Positions 34,798-44,643 are shown, numbered from the stretch's first letter. The stretch is 64,000 bases of DNA from Limnochorda pilosa (GCF_001544015.1 NZ_AP014924.1:248001-312000); one strand, 5' to 3'. Notes: generated by a model not told the origin, from the sequence alone. Translations and numbers: made by a program.

Positions 34798-35357
34798 AGA
34801 CCCACCCCCCGCGGGTCCCCGTCGCCCCGGACATCCCCACTGTGTGCCGACGGCTCGACGGCCCCGAGGACCTCTCCCTGCTGCCGGATCAGCCGCCACG
34901 AGGACTGCAGGATCCGGATGCCGACGAGCCCGGCCCCTACTGGGAGGCCGCTGGTGAAGACCCAGCTGGGCCACCCGAGGGACTCGGTGACCACCCCGAG
35001 CAGGATCTCGTCGGCCACCTGCCGGTACCCTAGCACCAGGAGGATGCCGAAGAGCAGGAGCGAGGCGCCGCTCGCAACGAGCCGCACCGCTCGCTGCCAT
35101 GCGGGCGGCAGCCGGTCGGCGAAGAAGACCACCTTCAGATGCGCATCGTGGCGGAAGGCCATGGCGGTGCCCAGGAGCACCAGCCAGACGAAGAGGCTTA
35201 CCTCCAGCTCCTCGGTGAAGGCCAGGGGGTAGTGGACCAGGTAACGCGTCACCACGTTGACGAAGGCCACCCCGGCCATCACCGCCAGGACCGCGGCGGC
35301 GATGGCCTCCTCCACGTGGTCAGCCAGCCACCCCAGCCCGCGCCGCAGGGGGCTCAC
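34794..35357 (-). CDS. dctQ: TRAP transporter small permease, DctQ type
   Basis: About 187 residues with four transmembrane helices; FVNVVTRYLVHYPLAFTEEL and WLVLLGTAMAFRHDAHLKVV are classic DctQ motifs. It partners DctM in the membrane. GTG at 35357 overlaps the dctP stop (GTGA), so translation is coupled along the operon. Confidence 0.93.
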   Translation of the reverse strand: MSPLRRGLGWLADHVEEAIAAAVLAVMAGVAFVNVVTRYLVHYPLAFTEELEVSLFVWLVLLGTAMAFRHDAHLKVVFFADRLPPAWQRAVRLVASGASLLLFGILLVLGYRQVADEILLGVVTESLGWPSWVFTSGLPVGAGLVGIRILQSSWRLIRQQGEVLGAVEPSAHSGDVRGDGDPRGVGL

Positions 35358-36436
35358 CTCGCCGACGCCTTGTCCGCCTCGGCTGCCGTGACCAGGTCCT
35401 CCCCGATGGTGGCCCGCCACTTGGCCCGCACCGGCTCGGTGGCCTTCCGGAAGGCCTCCATCGCCTCAGACGTGGGCGAGATCACCTGCACCCCCTGGCC
35501 CTCGAGGAACCCGAGAGGGTCCGTCACCTCCACCTGCTCCCCCAGCTCCGCCAGGGTGGCCAGAGCAGCCCCGTCGTCCAGGCCGGCCCGGGCCACCGCC
35601 TTCTCGTAGACCATGGCATCGACGGCCGCTTGCGCGATCACCTGGCGCAGGTCCTCGGGGAGGCCCTGCCACACCCGCTCGTTGACCGTGAGCAGCAGCG
35701 GGTCCAGGGTGTAGTGCCAGATCGTGAGGTTAGGATGGACCTCCCAGAGCCGGTGGGGGATGTAGATGCCAGTCACAGGGTTTTCCTGGCCGTCGACGAT
35801 CCCCTGCTGGAAGGCGGTGACGGCCTCGCTCCAGTTCATGGCCACGGGATTCGCGCCTAGGGCCTGGAAGGTATCGATGAAGATGGGGCTCCCCACCGCC
35901 CGGACCTTCAGGCCCCTCAAGTCCTCGGGACGCGCCACGGGCCGCACCGAGTTGCTGAGCTCCCGGTAGCCGTTCTCTCCCCAGCCCAGCACCCGCACGC
36001 CTAGCTTCCCCAGGAGCTCCTCGATGCGCCGGCCGGCCTCGCCCGAGGTGACCGCGTCTACCTCGGTATAGTCGGCGAAGAAGAATGGGAGCGAGAATAG
36101 GTTGAGCTGGGGCACCTGGGGCGACCAGTTGATCGTGGATGAAAGGGTGAAATCCGCCACGCCGCGCCGCAGCAGGAGGAACTCGTTGGTTTGCTGCCCG
36201 GCGAAGAGCTGGCCCGAGTAGTAGACCTTGATGTTCACCCGGCCGCCCGTACGCTCCCGAACCAGGTCCGCGAAGCGCTGGGCACCCATGCCCCACGCGG
36301 TGTTGGGGCCGGGTACCACGCTCAGCTTGTACTCAGGCTTCAGGCTCTGGGCCACGGCCGGCGACGTCAGGCCGGTAGCCACCAGGGCGAGGACCACTGC
36401 GAGGCAGGTGAGCTGCATGAAGATGCGACGCGTCAT
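35354..36436 (-). CDS. dctP: TRAP transporter substrate-binding protein, DctP type
   Basis: 360 residues with a signal peptide (IFMQLTCLAVVLALVATGLT, cleavage after AVAQ). The DctP/TAXI-like fold is shown by GAQRFADLVRERTGGRVNIK, GVADFTLSSTINWSP, and the substrate-carboxylate Arg region ELSNSVRPVARPEDLRGLKV followed by RAVGSPIFID. It captures a carboxylic acid in the extracytoplasmic space. The ATG at 36436 has AAGGAGGT 6 bases upstream. A TTGAAA about 110 bases upstream might be a -35 box but lacks a good -10. Confidence 0.94.
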   Translation of the reverse strand: MTRRIFMQLTCLAVVLALVATGLTSPAVAQSLKPEYKLSVVPGPNTAWGMGAQRFADLVRERTGGRVNIKVYYSGQLFAGQQTNEFLLLRRGVADFTLSSTINWSPQVPQLNLFSLPFFFADYTEVDAVTSGEAGRRIEELLGKLGVRVLGWGENGYRELSNSVRPVARPEDLRGLKVRAVGSPIFIDTFQALGANPVAMNWSEAVTAFQQGIVDGQENPVTGIYIPHRLWEVHPNLTIWHYTLDPLLLTVNERVWQGLPEDLRQVIAQAAVDAMVYEKAVARAGLDDGAALATLAELGEQVEVTDPLGFLEGQGVQVISPTSEAMEAFRKATEPVRAKWRATIGEDLVTAAEADKASAR

Positions 36437-36555
36437 CCAGGCACCTCCTTGAGGGGATCCTTGATCGAACGCCGGGGCTGGACGGGAGGCCGCCCCAGGG
36501 CACCGGTTTCGGGTCGGACCAGGTGCGGGCATGCTGTCCAAGGTTGTAAGAAGTT

Positions 36556-37578
36556 TCAACGCCTCGTAAGCGTATCCTTCCGCAACAGAGAGGTTTCTGG
36601 ATCCGGCGAGCCGGTCCGACGGGCCAGGCGGGCCGCCACCAGCGCCGCGAGCGGCTCCTGGACAGCGAAGGCGATCATGGCGGGAAGGGCGCTTTCCGGC
36701 CCTGCGGCCGCCGAGGCCAGCGCGATGACGAGCGCCGTGTTCCGCATGCTCTGGAGGAAGGAGAAGGCCCTGGATGGGCCTGGAGGCAAGCGGAAGCGCC
36801 GAGCAGTCCGGCTTCCCAGGGCGTAGATGGAGCCCTCGATCCCCACCACCCCTGCGCCGATCAACGCCACGAGCGTCAAGGGCGGGCGGCTTTGCTGCCA
36901 GAGAGCGGCCGCGTTGACCAGCATGATGGCTAGGACCGCGATCCGAGCCAGGAGCCGGAAGCCCTGCTGCCAGCCGGGCCCGCGGAAGGGGTCGCGGCCT
37001 CCCAGAGCCATGCCTGCCAGGGCCGGAACCAGAACGTAAGGAAGCAAGATTCGCCACGCCAGCACCAGGCCTGTGCCGGCCTCCACCCCAGTACCGGCCA
37101 AGGCGAGCGGCAAGGCCAGGAGGAGGGGCGCCACCACGTTGCCCAGCGCGATCCCGCTCAGCGCCACGGCCACATCGCCGCCGGCCGCGCTCGTCCACAC
37201 CGAGGCGGTGTTGGCCGGCGGAGCGAGCGCCAGGAGGAAGAGGCCCAGGTGAGCCGGCCCCTCGAGCCCCAGCGCCTTCCCCAGCACCCACGCGCCGGCG
37301 GCGTAGGCAGGGTAACCGACGAGGAAGACGCGTGCCCAGGAGGCCGGATCCACCCCGCTGGCCCGGAAGGCCGCGAAGTCCAGGCCGGCGCTCACCGCCA
37401 GGATCACCAGGGCCAGCAGGTAGGGCGAGAACCGGCCCGCCGGCGCCAGGGGCTCGGCAAGCCAGGCTCCCACCCCGATCGACGCCACCAGCATGAAGAA
37501 GGCCCACCGGGCGGTGAGGCGCTCCAGGCGCTCCATCGGGGGCACGTCGGCGCGCGGCCTGGGGAACGGTTCGTCCAT
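36556..37578 (-). CDS. BASS-family (bile acid:sodium symporter-like) transporter
   Basis: 340 residues with about nine or ten hydrophobic helices. SPYLLALVILAVSAGLDFAA, ALAPPANTASVWTSAAGGD and ALSGIALGNVVAPLLLALPL resemble the SBF/BASS fold, in which Asn and polar residues in broken helices bind Na+. SMRNTALVIALASAA also fits the family. Substrates range from bile acids to pantoate and keto acids; no clue here. ATG at 37578 lacks a clear ribosome site, and ATG at 37536 is an alternative start. Confidence 0.75.
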   Translation of the reverse strand: MDEPFPRPRADVPPMERLERLTARWAFFMLVASIGVGAWLAEPLAPAGRFSPYLLALVILAVSAGLDFAAFRASGVDPASWARVFLVGYPAYAAGAWVLGKALGLEGPAHLGLFLLALAPPANTASVWTSAAGGDVAVALSGIALGNVVAPLLLALPLALAGTGVEAGTGLVLAWRILLPYVLVPALAGMALGGRDPFRGPGWQQGFRLLARIAVLAIMLVNAAALWQQSRPPLTLVALIGAGVVGIEGSIYALGSRTARRFRLPPGPSRAFSFLQSMRNTALVIALASAAAGPESALPAMIAFAVQEPLAALVAARLARRTGSPDPETSLLRKDTLTRR

Positions 37579-37766
37579 AGAAAGCCCGGTACGCCGTGGG
37601 AGCGATCGTTCCCTGCTATGACCTGGCGGATGCCCCGCAGGGACCGGGGGAGGACAGGATAAGCCCCGTGAGAGCGGCGCGGCATTCGGCAGGACCGGTG
37701 GCTCCCGGGCCGAAGGCTCCTCAGGGGAGTCGAGCGACGCGGTCGCCGGTGAAAGGTGGGATGGGC

Positions 37767-39443
37767 ATGTCCCAGGTAACGTCCCGAACGGTTCGCGCCC
37801 CCCGCGGCACCACCTTGAGCTGCCGGGGCTGGCAGCAGGAAGCGGCCATGCGGATGCTCATGAACAACCTGGACCCTGAGGTGGCCGAGAAGCCGGACGA
37901 GCTCATCGTCTACGGAGGGTCCGGCAAGGCGGCCCGGAGCTGGGAAGCCTTCGACCGCATCGTGGAGACCCTGAAGGACCTGAAGGACGACGAGACGTTG
38001 CTGGTCCAGTCGGGGAAGCCCGTGGCCGTCTTCGAGACCCACGACCGGGCCCCCCGGGTCCTCATCGCCAACTCGCTCCTGGTGCCCCGGTGGGCCACCT
38101 GGGAGCACTTCTGGGAGCTGGAGGGCAAGGGGCTGATCATGTTCGGCCAGATGACGGCCGGATCGTGGATCTACATCGGCGCCCAGGGCATCATCCAGGG
38201 TACCTACGAGACCCTGGCCTCGCTGGCCCGCCAGCACTTCGGCGGCTCGCTCGCAGGCCGGGTGGTCCTCACCGGCGGCATGGGCGGCATGGGCGGCGCC
38301 CAGCCGCTGGCCATCACCATGAACGGCGGTGTGGGGCTCATCATCGAGGTCGACGAGCGGCGCATCCGGCGGCGTGTGGAGAAGGGTCTCTGCGATCGCT
38401 GGACCGCGGACCTGGACGAGGCGCTCCGCTGGGTGGCGGAGGCCCGGCGGAAGAAGGAGCCCCTCTCCGTGGCCGTGCTGGGCAACTGCGCCGACGTGGA
38501 GCCCGAGCTGGTGCGCCGGGGCTGGACGCCCGACGTGGTCACGGACCAGACCTCCGCCCACGACGCTCTGAACGGCTACGTGCCCGCGGGTCTCAGCGTG
38601 CCCCATGCCGAGGCGCTCCGGGCCAAGGACCCGCAGGAGTATGTCCGCCGGGCGATGGAGAGCATGGCCGTCCACTGCCGGGCGATGGTCGACTTCCAGA
38701 AGGCGGGTTCGGTGGTTTTCGACTACGGCAACAACCTGCGGGGCCAGGCGAAGGAGGCCGGTTTCGAGGAGGCGTTCGCCTACCCCGGCTTCGTTCCCGC
38801 CTACATCCGGCCCCTCTTCGAGGAGGGCAAGGGCCCCTTCCGCTGGGTGGCGCTCTCGGGGGAGCCGGAGGACATCCACCGCACCGACGAGGTGATCCTG
38901 CGCGAGTTCGGCGAGCAGAACGAGGGGCTCGCCCGCTGGCTCCGCCTGGCCCGGGACCGGGTGCCCCTCCAGGGCCTCCCGGCCCGCATCTGCTGGCTGG
39001 GCTACGGCGAGCGCGACCGGGCCGGCCTCCTCTTCAACCGCATGGTGAAGACGGGCGAGCTCAAGGCGCCCATCGTGATCGGGCGCGATCACCTGGATGC
39101 CGGGTCGGTGGCCTCCCCCAACCGGGAGACCGAGGGGATGCGCGACGGATCCGACGCCATCGCGGACTGGCCCATCTTGAACGCCCTGGTGAACACCGCC
39201 GCGGGCGCCTCCTGGGTCTCGGTCCACCACGGGGGCGGGGTGGGGATCGGCTACGCCCTCCACGCGGGCCAAGTGGTGGTGGCCGACGGCAGCGAGAACG
39301 CCGAGTGGCGCCTGGCCCACGTGCTGCGCACCGATCCCGGGCTGGGGGTGGTGCGCCACGCGGACGCGGGCTACGAACACGCCCAAGAGGTGGCTCGGGA
39401 GCGGGGCATCCGGATGCCCTCCCTGGAGGACGGCCCGTCGTAG
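37767..39443 (+). CDS. hutU: Urocanate hydratase
   Basis: 558 residues. Adds water to urocanate using tightly bound NAD+ to give imidazolonepropionate. [40 protein letters not shown] (nucleotide-binding glycines), [18 protein letters not shown] and the active-site Cys region [15 protein letters not shown] are highly conserved. ATG at 37767 lies 7 bases after AAGGTGG; ATG at 37761 is close by. It heads a hutU-ftcD-hutI cluster. I found no NAG-N4 array upstream, so HutP may act only at hutH. Confidence 0.97.
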   Translation: MSQVTSRTVRAPRGTTLSCRGWQQEAAMRMLMNNLDPEVAEKPDELIVYGGSGKAARSWEAFDRIVETLKDLKDDETLLVQSGKPVAVFETHDRAPRVLIANSLLVPRWATWEHFWELEGKGLIMFGQMTAGSWIYIGAQGIIQGTYETLASLARQHFGGSLAGRVVLTGGMGGMGGAQPLAITMNGGVGLIIEVDERRIRRRVEKGLCDRWTADLDEALRWVAEARRKKEPLSVAVLGNCADVEPELVRRGWTPDVVTDQTSAHDALNGYVPAGLSVPHAEALRAKDPQEYVRRAMESMAVHCRAMVDFQKAGSVVFDYGNNLRGQAKEAGFEEAFAYPGFVPAYIRPLFEEGKGPFRWVALSGEPEDIHRTDEVILREFGEQNEGLARWLRLARDRVPLQGLPARICWLGYGERDRAGLLFNRMVKTGELKAPIVIGRDHLDAGSVASPNRETEGMRDGSDAIADWPILNALVNTAAGASWVSVHHGGGVGIGYALHAGQVVVADGSENAEWRLAHVLRTDPGLGVVRHADAGYEHAQEVARERGIRMPSLEDGPS

Positions 39444-39513
39444 GTACCGGGAAGGACGTGGAACCGCCCGGGAGAAGCCCGAACCAGGGATGTCAGCAGG
39501 TTGGAGGAGGGGG

Positions 39514-41151
39514 ATGCGGTTGGTGGAGATGATCCAGTGTGTGCCCAACTTCAGCGAGGGGCGGCGCCAGGAGGTGATCGACGCCCTGGTGGCCGCATGC
39601 CGGGCTCCGGGCGTCGCCCTGCTGGATCACCACGCCGATCGAGACCACAACCGGCTGGTGGTCACCTTCGTGGGGGACCGGGCGGCGGTCCGGGACGCTG
39701 CCCTGCGGGCGGCCCGGGCGGCCATGGAGCTCATCGACGTGGAGTCCCACCAGGGCAGCCACCCCCGGATGGGCGCGCTGGACGTCCTCCCATTCGTGCC
39801 GGTGCGGGGTGTCACCATGGCCGACTGCGTGGCCCTGGCGGAGGAGGTGGGCCGGGTGCTGGGCGAGATGGGCCTGCCCGTCTACCTTTACGAGGAGGCG
39901 GCCCGCACGCCCGAACGCCGCAGCCTGGCCGACGTGCGCCGGGGCGAGTACGAGGGCCTGCGGGCGGACGTGGCCGAGGGCCGACGGCTTCCGGACTTCG
40001 GCCCCCCCGCCCTGGGCCGGGCGGGCGCGACGGCCGTGGGCGCCCGAAAGCCGCTGGTGGCTTTCAACGTGAACCTGGGTACCCCCGATGTGAAGGTGGC
40101 CAAAGCCGTGGCCAACCGGGTTCGGGAAGCCCGGGGCGGCCTAAGGAACGTGCGGGCCATCGGGCTGGCGCTCGAGGGCCGGCCGGCCGTGCAGGTCTCC
40201 ATGAACCTGGTGGACACCGAGGCGACCCCCATCTACCGGGCCCTGGAGCTGGTGCGGGTGGAGGCGGCCCGGTACGGAGCGCCCGTGGTGGGCACGGAGG
40301 TCGTGGGCCTGGCGCCCCAGGCGGCCCTGGTGGACTCGGCCGCCTACTACCTCCAGCTCGAAGGGTTCAGGGCCGACGAGCAGGTGCTGGAGAACCGGGT
40401 GACGGAGGCGCTCCTGGTCGAGGTGGAAGGGCACGAGCCGGCGGGGGCGGACAGCGGCCCGCTCGCCCCGGACGCGACCCCTCGGGCAGGCGAGGTCGCG
40501 GCCATGGGGAAGCTCCCCCTGGAGCAGTTCCTTGAGGTCCTGGCCTCCGAGGCCCCGGCACCGGGGGGCGGGAGCGCCGCCGCTGTGGCCGGAGGCATGG
40601 CCGCGGCGTTGGTGGCCATGGTGGCCCGGCTGAGCCAGGGCAAGCGGTTCGCCGAGGTGGCCGAAGAGATGGTCCGGGTGGCCCAGGAGGCTGACGCCCT
40701 CCGGCGCCGCCTCGAGACGCTGGCGGAGGCCGACACCGAGGCCTTCCGGCAGGTAATGGCCGCCTACCGCCTACCCAAGGAGACGGAGGCCGAGAAGCGC
40801 ACCCGCAGGCAGGCCATCGCCCGGGCGCTGGAGCGGGCGGGACGCATCCCGCTGGAGACGGCCCGCGCGGCCCTGGAGCTCCTCCCCCTGGCCACCGCCG
40901 TGGGCGAGCGGGGGAACGGGTCCTCGGCCAGCGACGCCGCCGCGGCGGCGCACCTCCTGGGCGCCGCGGTCGAGGGCGCGCTCCTCAACGTGGAGATCAA
41001 CGCGGCAAGCTTGAAACGGATGGCGGACGTGGACGCGGCACGATCCGGCGAGGAGCTGGCCGGGGCCGTGGTGGAGCTGCGCGGGCGCCTGAACGCGATG
41101 CTGCCCCCGCTCGTGGCCGCCTGTGAGGCCCGAGTCCGGGGAACCGGATAG
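39514..41151 (+). CDS. ftcD: Bifunctional glutamate formiminotransferase / formimino-THF cyclodeaminase
   Basis: 545 residues with two enzymes in one chain. Residues 1-about 300 are the formiminotransferase (IQCVPNFSEGRR, DHHADRDHNRLVVTFVGD, ESHQGSHPRMGALDVLPFVP). Residues about 335-540 are the cyclodeaminase (LEVLASEAPAPGGGSAAAVA, VARLSQGKRFAEV, AVGERGNGSSASDAAAAAHL). It moves the formimino group of formiminoglutamate to tetrahydrofolate and releases ammonia, so hutG-type hydrolysis is not needed. The ATG at 39514 has GGAGG 6 bases upstream. The fusion mirrors the animal enzyme and is known in some bacteria. Confidence 0.95.
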   Translation: MRLVEMIQCVPNFSEGRRQEVIDALVAACRAPGVALLDHHADRDHNRLVVTFVGDRAAVRDAALRAARAAMELIDVESHQGSHPRMGALDVLPFVPVRGVTMADCVALAEEVGRVLGEMGLPVYLYEEAARTPERRSLADVRRGEYEGLRADVAEGRRLPDFGPPALGRAGATAVGARKPLVAFNVNLGTPDVKVAKAVANRVREARGGLRNVRAIGLALEGRPAVQVSMNLVDTEATPIYRALELVRVEAARYGAPVVGTEVVGLAPQAALVDSAAYYLQLEGFRADEQVLENRVTEALLVEVEGHEPAGADSGPLAPDATPRAGEVAAMGKLPLEQFLEVLASEAPAPGGGSAAAVAGGMAAALVAMVARLSQGKRFAEVAEEMVRVAQEADALRRRLETLAEADTEAFRQVMAAYRLPKETEAEKRTRRQAIARALERAGRIPLETARAALELLPLATAVGERGNGSSASDAAAAAHLLGAAVEGALLNVEINAASLKRMADVDAARSGEELAGAVVELRGRLNAMLPPLVAACEARVRGTG

Positions 41152-41163
41152 GTGGCGAGGAGC

Positions 41164-42513
41164 ATGGCAGACCCGAAGGAACCGGACCTCGGAACCACCG
41201 GCGTCACACCACGCGGCGCCCAGCCATCCGGCACCGGGCGCCCGCCCCTGCGCCAGCTCTATACCGAGATCGCCCAGCTCGTGACGATGGCGGGTCATTC
41301 GGAGCGACCCGTCGCGGGCTCCGCTGCTGGCAAGATCGGCCTCATCGAAGACGCCTACATGCTGGTGGAAGGCGACCGGGTGGCCCGGGTGGGGCGGATG
41401 AGGGATCTGAAGCCCACGCTGCTGCGTGAGGCCACCGTCCACGAGGTGGGCCGGCGGGTGGTCGTGCCCGGCTTCGTGGACCCCCACACCCACGCGTGCT
41501 TCACCGGTTGGCGTGCCCAGGAGTTCCGCCAGAGGGTGCTGGGGGCGACGTACCGGGAGATCATGGAGGCCGGCGGCGGCATCCTGAGCACCGTGGAGGC
41601 GGTACGGGCCGCGAGCCAGGGCGAGCTGGAGGCGGCCCTGAGCGAGTTCCTGGGGCAGATGCTCGCCCAGGGGACCACCACCGTGGAGGTGAAGAGCGGC
41701 TACGGGCTCGCCACCTCCGATGAGTTGAAGCAGCTTCGAGCCATCAGGGAGGTAGGGCGCTTGCAGCCGGTGGAAGTGGTGCCCACCTTCCTGGGCGCCC
41801 ACCAGGTGCCCCCCGAGTTCCGCAACAACCGGGCCGGATACGTGCAACTCCTGGTGGAGGAGATGCTCCCCGCCGTCGCCCGTGCCGGGCTCGCCGAGGC
41901 GTGCGACGTCTTCTGCGAGGAGGGGGTGTTCAGCGTCGAGGAGACCCGGCAGATCCTCCTCCGAGGCCGGGAGCTGGGGCTGAAGGTGAAGCTCCACGCC
42001 GACGAGCTGGCGGGCAGCGGCGGGGCGGAGCTGGCAGGGGAGCTGGCCGCCCTGAGCGCGGACCACCTGCTCCAACCCAGCGACGCGGGGCTCGAGCGGC
42101 TGAAGGAGGCCGGCACGGTGGCCGTTCTGCTGCCGGGCACCGCCCTTTTCCTCGGTTCCGACCGCTTTGCACCGGCCCGGCGCATGGTCGAGATGGGCAT
42201 CCCCGTCGCGCTGGCCACGGACTTCAACCCCGGCAGCTCGCCCCTCCAGAGCATGCCGCTCGTGATGAGCCTCGCCTGCGTCCGGATGGGCCTCAGCCCC
42301 GAAGAAGCCCTGGTGGCCGCCACGATCAACGCCGCCCACGCGCTCGGCCGGGCGGACCGGGTGGGCAGCCTCGAGCCTGGCAAGCAGGCGGACTTCGTCC
42401 TCGTCGACGCCCCGGGCTACCTGCACCTCGCCTACCGGTTCGGCGCTCCCCTGGTGGAGCAGGTCTTCAAGCGGGGCCGGTCCGTCTGGCGAAGGGCGCC
42501 CGAGCAGGTCTAG
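41164..42513 (+). CDS. hutI: Imidazolonepropionase
   Basis: About 449 residues of the amidohydrolase superfamily. Metal ligands in VVPGFVDPHTHACFTGWR, VKSGYGLATSDELKQLRAI, KLHADELAGSGG and ALATDFNPGSSP are conserved; together they identify HutI, which opens imidazolonepropionate to formiminoglutamate. It starts 12 bp after ftcD; ATG at 41164 is preceded by AGGTGG, and GTG at 41152 is an alternative. The N-terminal 35 residues are an unusual Pro/Gly-rich extension. Confidence 0.96.
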   Translation: MADPKEPDLGTTGVTPRGAQPSGTGRPPLRQLYTEIAQLVTMAGHSERPVAGSAAGKIGLIEDAYMLVEGDRVARVGRMRDLKPTLLREATVHEVGRRVVVPGFVDPHTHACFTGWRAQEFRQRVLGATYREIMEAGGGILSTVEAVRAASQGELEAALSEFLGQMLAQGTTTVEVKSGYGLATSDELKQLRAIREVGRLQPVEVVPTFLGAHQVPPEFRNNRAGYVQLLVEEMLPAVARAGLAEACDVFCEEGVFSVEETRQILLRGRELGLKVKLHADELAGSGGAELAGELAALSADHLLQPSDAGLERLKEAGTVAVLLPGTALFLGSDRFAPARRMVEMGIPVALATDFNPGSSPLQSMPLVMSLACVRMGLSPEEALVAATINAAHALGRADRVGSLEPGKQADFVLVDAPGYLHLAYRFGAPLVEQVFKRGRSVWRRAPEQV

Positions 42514-42672
42514 GGTCCGTTTAGGGTGGAGGTTCCGTTCCAGGGCCGTGGGGTACGAGGGGGCAAGGGCACGACCCCGAAAGTATAGGATGGAGTGGGC
42601 GAGGCAAGAAGGCAGGTACCGGTGACGGCACGCCCGGTTGTGAACGCGGCCGGGCGCTTGGGGGTGTGTGGC

Positions 42673-43620
42673 GTGGCGAAGCCCCGAGTGGGCGTGGTGT
42701 GCGGGGGCCCGTCGGCCGAGGCGGAGGTCTCGAGGGTATCGGGACGTGGCGTGGCCGAGGCGCTCCGGGCCACGTACGAGGACGTGGTGGTCCTGGAGCT
42801 CGAGCCGTCGATCTCCGGGCGCCTGCAGGAAGAGCGGGTGGACGTGGTCTTCCCCGTCCTTCACGGCCCTCCGGGTGAGGACGGCTGCTTCCAGGGTCTC
42901 CTGGAGATCCTGGGGCTTCCCTACGTGGGTAGCGGCGTGCTGGCCAGCGCCTGCGCTATGGACAAGGTGACCGCCAAGCGGCTCTTCCGGGCTTCCGGGC
43001 TGCCCGTGGCCCGGGAGGTGGTGGTGGCGCCCGCCGAGAGGCCGGCCGAGGCGGCAGAGCGCGTTCGGGCCGAGCTGGGCGCCGACGTGGTGGTGAAACC
43101 CGCACGCCAGGGCTCGGCCGTGGGCGTTGGCTTCGGGCACGACGGGACCCTGGAGGAGGCCCTGGCGCAGGCCCTGCACTTCGGCGATGCAGTGTTGGTG
43201 GAGGAGCGGGTGCGTGGGAAGGAGATCACCGTGGCCGTCCTCGAACGAGACGATCGGGTCGAGGCGCTGCCCGTCATCGAGATCCGCACACCACCGGGTT
43301 CCTGGTACGACTACCCGCACCGGTATACCCCCGGCTGGAGCGAGCACGTCATCCCGGCACCCCTGCCCGAGGCTACGTACGCTCGAACCCAGGAGGTGGC
43401 CTGCCTGGCCCACCAGGCCCTGGGCTGCCGGGATCTCTCCCGCGTCGACTTCGTGGTCCCCGATTCTGGGGAACCAGTGCTTCTTGAGGTGAACACCATC
43501 CCCGGTATGACGCCCACCAGCCTCTATCCCGACGCCGCCCGGGCCGCGGGGATCTCCTTCGAGCAGCTGGTCGCCCATCTGGTCGAGCGGGCGCTGGCGC
43601 GGGGCGGGAGCAGAGGGTGA
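42673..43620 (+). CDS. ddl: D-alanine--D-alanine ligase family protein
   Basis: About 315 residues of the ATP-grasp family. VGVVCGGPSAEAEVSRVSG at the N-terminus, FPVLHGPPGEDGCFQGLLEI, KPARQGSAVGV, VEERVRGKEITVAVL and EVNTIPGMTPTSLYP are the classic Ddl motifs. It joins two D-Ala for peptidoglycan. The start is uncertain: GTG at 42673 gives the usual N-terminus, while upstream GTGs at 42595 and 42622 would extend it. It lies 160 bp after hutI on the same strand but probably has its own promoter. Confidence 0.92.
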   Translation: MAKPRVGVVCGGPSAEAEVSRVSGRGVAEALRATYEDVVVLELEPSISGRLQEERVDVVFPVLHGPPGEDGCFQGLLEILGLPYVGSGVLASACAMDKVTAKRLFRASGLPVAREVVVAPAERPAEAAERVRAELGADVVVKPARQGSAVGVGFGHDGTLEEALAQALHFGDAVLVEERVRGKEITVAVLERDDRVEALPVIEIRTPPGSWYDYPHRYTPGWSEHVIPAPLPEATYARTQEVACLAHQALGCRDLSRVDFVVPDSGEPVLLEVNTIPGMTPTSLYPDAARAAGISFEQLVAHLVERALARGGSRG

Positions 43621-43633
43621 CCGGCGGGGGGAC

Positions 43634-44110
43634 TCAGGGTTCGGGCGGATCCTCGTGCGGATCGGAGGGACGGTCGGAGGAGGCCTGTTCCAGGTACCTG
43701 GTCACCTCGTGGGCGTAGGCCTCCAAGTCCCCGAGCCCGGCAGCAAGCAGCTCCAGGAGACGCTGGTCATCTATGTCCAAGTAGCCGTGCACGAGCCGGT
43801 TCCGAAGACCGATCAGGCCGTGGAGCCGCTTCGCCGTCCCCGCGGAGAGCACGCCCTCTTGGACCAGCTTGTCGACCGCTTCGTGAGGATCGCCAGGGGC
43901 TTTGTGGTAGGCCTTTGCACAGATGTGGTAGGCTACGTCAGCGATGGCCTCCACGGAGGTTTGGAGCGCGTAACGCGTCCCGCGGCGCTTCCATGCGTCC
44001 TGCAGGAGTTGGGCGCGATCCGGAGTGGTCGTGAGGAGGTCACGTAGCGCGGTGACCTCCCCCATGAGATAGGCCAGGCGCGTCTTCATCCGTTCGGAAT
44101 CCAGGCCCAT
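43634..44110 (-). CDS. HEPN-domain toxin, HepT-like (DUF86)
   Basis: 158 residues, all helical. The HEPN ribonuclease motif R-X4-H is visible as RNRLVH (about 103-108) followed by GY, as in HepT toxins, where this Tyr is polyadenylylated by the antitoxin. It is encoded 74 bp downstream of a MntA-like nucleotidyltransferase gene. ATG at 44110 has GGGAGGGAG upstream. It probably forms a type VII-like toxin-antitoxin module. Confidence 0.88.
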   Translation of the reverse strand: MGLDSERMKTRLAYLMGEVTALRDLLTTTPDRAQLLQDAWKRRGTRYALQTSVEAIADVAYHICAKAYHKAPGDPHEAVDKLVQEGVLSAGTAKRLHGLIGLRNRLVHGYLDIDDQRLLELLAAGLGDLEAYAHEVTRYLEQASSDRPSDPHEDPPEP

Positions 44111-44184
44111 CGGCGCTCCCTCCCGCAGCTCAGGTTTCGAAGGGTATCCGTTTCGACCGTGCGATGACCAACAGGTCCCCTAGT

Positions 44185-44643
44185 CTAGCCTTCAAGGACC
44201 TCTTCGAGGGCTCGCCGATACCTAGGGTAGAGGTCCGCGTGCTGTCGCGTCACGTCCTCCAGGAAGTTCGTAACCCGTTCTTCATCCGCCAGATAGACCA
44301 GCCTGCCCGAGTGGACGACCCTGAAGGAGAAGAACCACCCATTGGGGTCGAGGGCCGTGACGTGAAAGGGATGGTCCTCTCGCCGGCCCAACCGTAGCTG
44401 GGCCTCCGCCTCTACTTCGAGCGTGCGGCGCAGGTCCCGCTGGGTCGCGGCATCCACGATCAGGGCGACGTCGATGTCACTCTGCGGCTGGAAGTCCGCC
44501 AAAACCGATCCGAAGAGATAAGCGCCCGCTACCTCGGGCAGGCCTTCGAGGCGGGCTGCGATGAAGGCGGCCAGCTCATGGAGATCGATCCCTGCCGGTG
44601 GGGTTGCCGATTCGCTTTGCCTGGACGGATCCGGCGTGAGCAA
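44185..44643 (-). CDS. MntA-like nucleotidyltransferase antitoxin
   Basis: 152 residues with the minimal nucleotidyltransferase motif GSVLADFQPQSDIDV (Gly45-Ser46, Asp56 and Asp58), the pattern GSX9-10DXD of MntA antitoxins. It neutralises HepT by AMPylating its Tyr. The start is TTG at 44643, with GGAGG about 11 bases upstream; this is a little far, so the start is uncertain. A TATACT at 44715-44720 (minus strand) may be the promoter -10. Confidence 0.87.
   Translation of the reverse strand: MLTPDPSRQSESATPPAGIDLHELAAFIAARLEGLPEVAGAYLFGSVLADFQPQSDIDVALIVDAATQRDLRRTLEVEAEAQLRLGRREDHPFHVTALDPNGWFFSFRVVHSGRLVYLADEERVTNFLEDVTRQHADLYPRYRRALEEVLEG

Noticed and set aside
37579-37766. A second HutP site upstream of hutU
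   Set aside because: NAG triplets occur, but none are spaced by exactly four bases in a row of three or more.
37404-39548. A 714-codon minus-strand frame opposite hutU
   Set aside because: hutU is certain; the antisense frame shows no domain.
40771-43578. A 935-codon minus-strand frame opposite ftcD, hutI and ddl
   Set aside because: Three well-identified genes lie on the other strand; this is a high-GC shadow.
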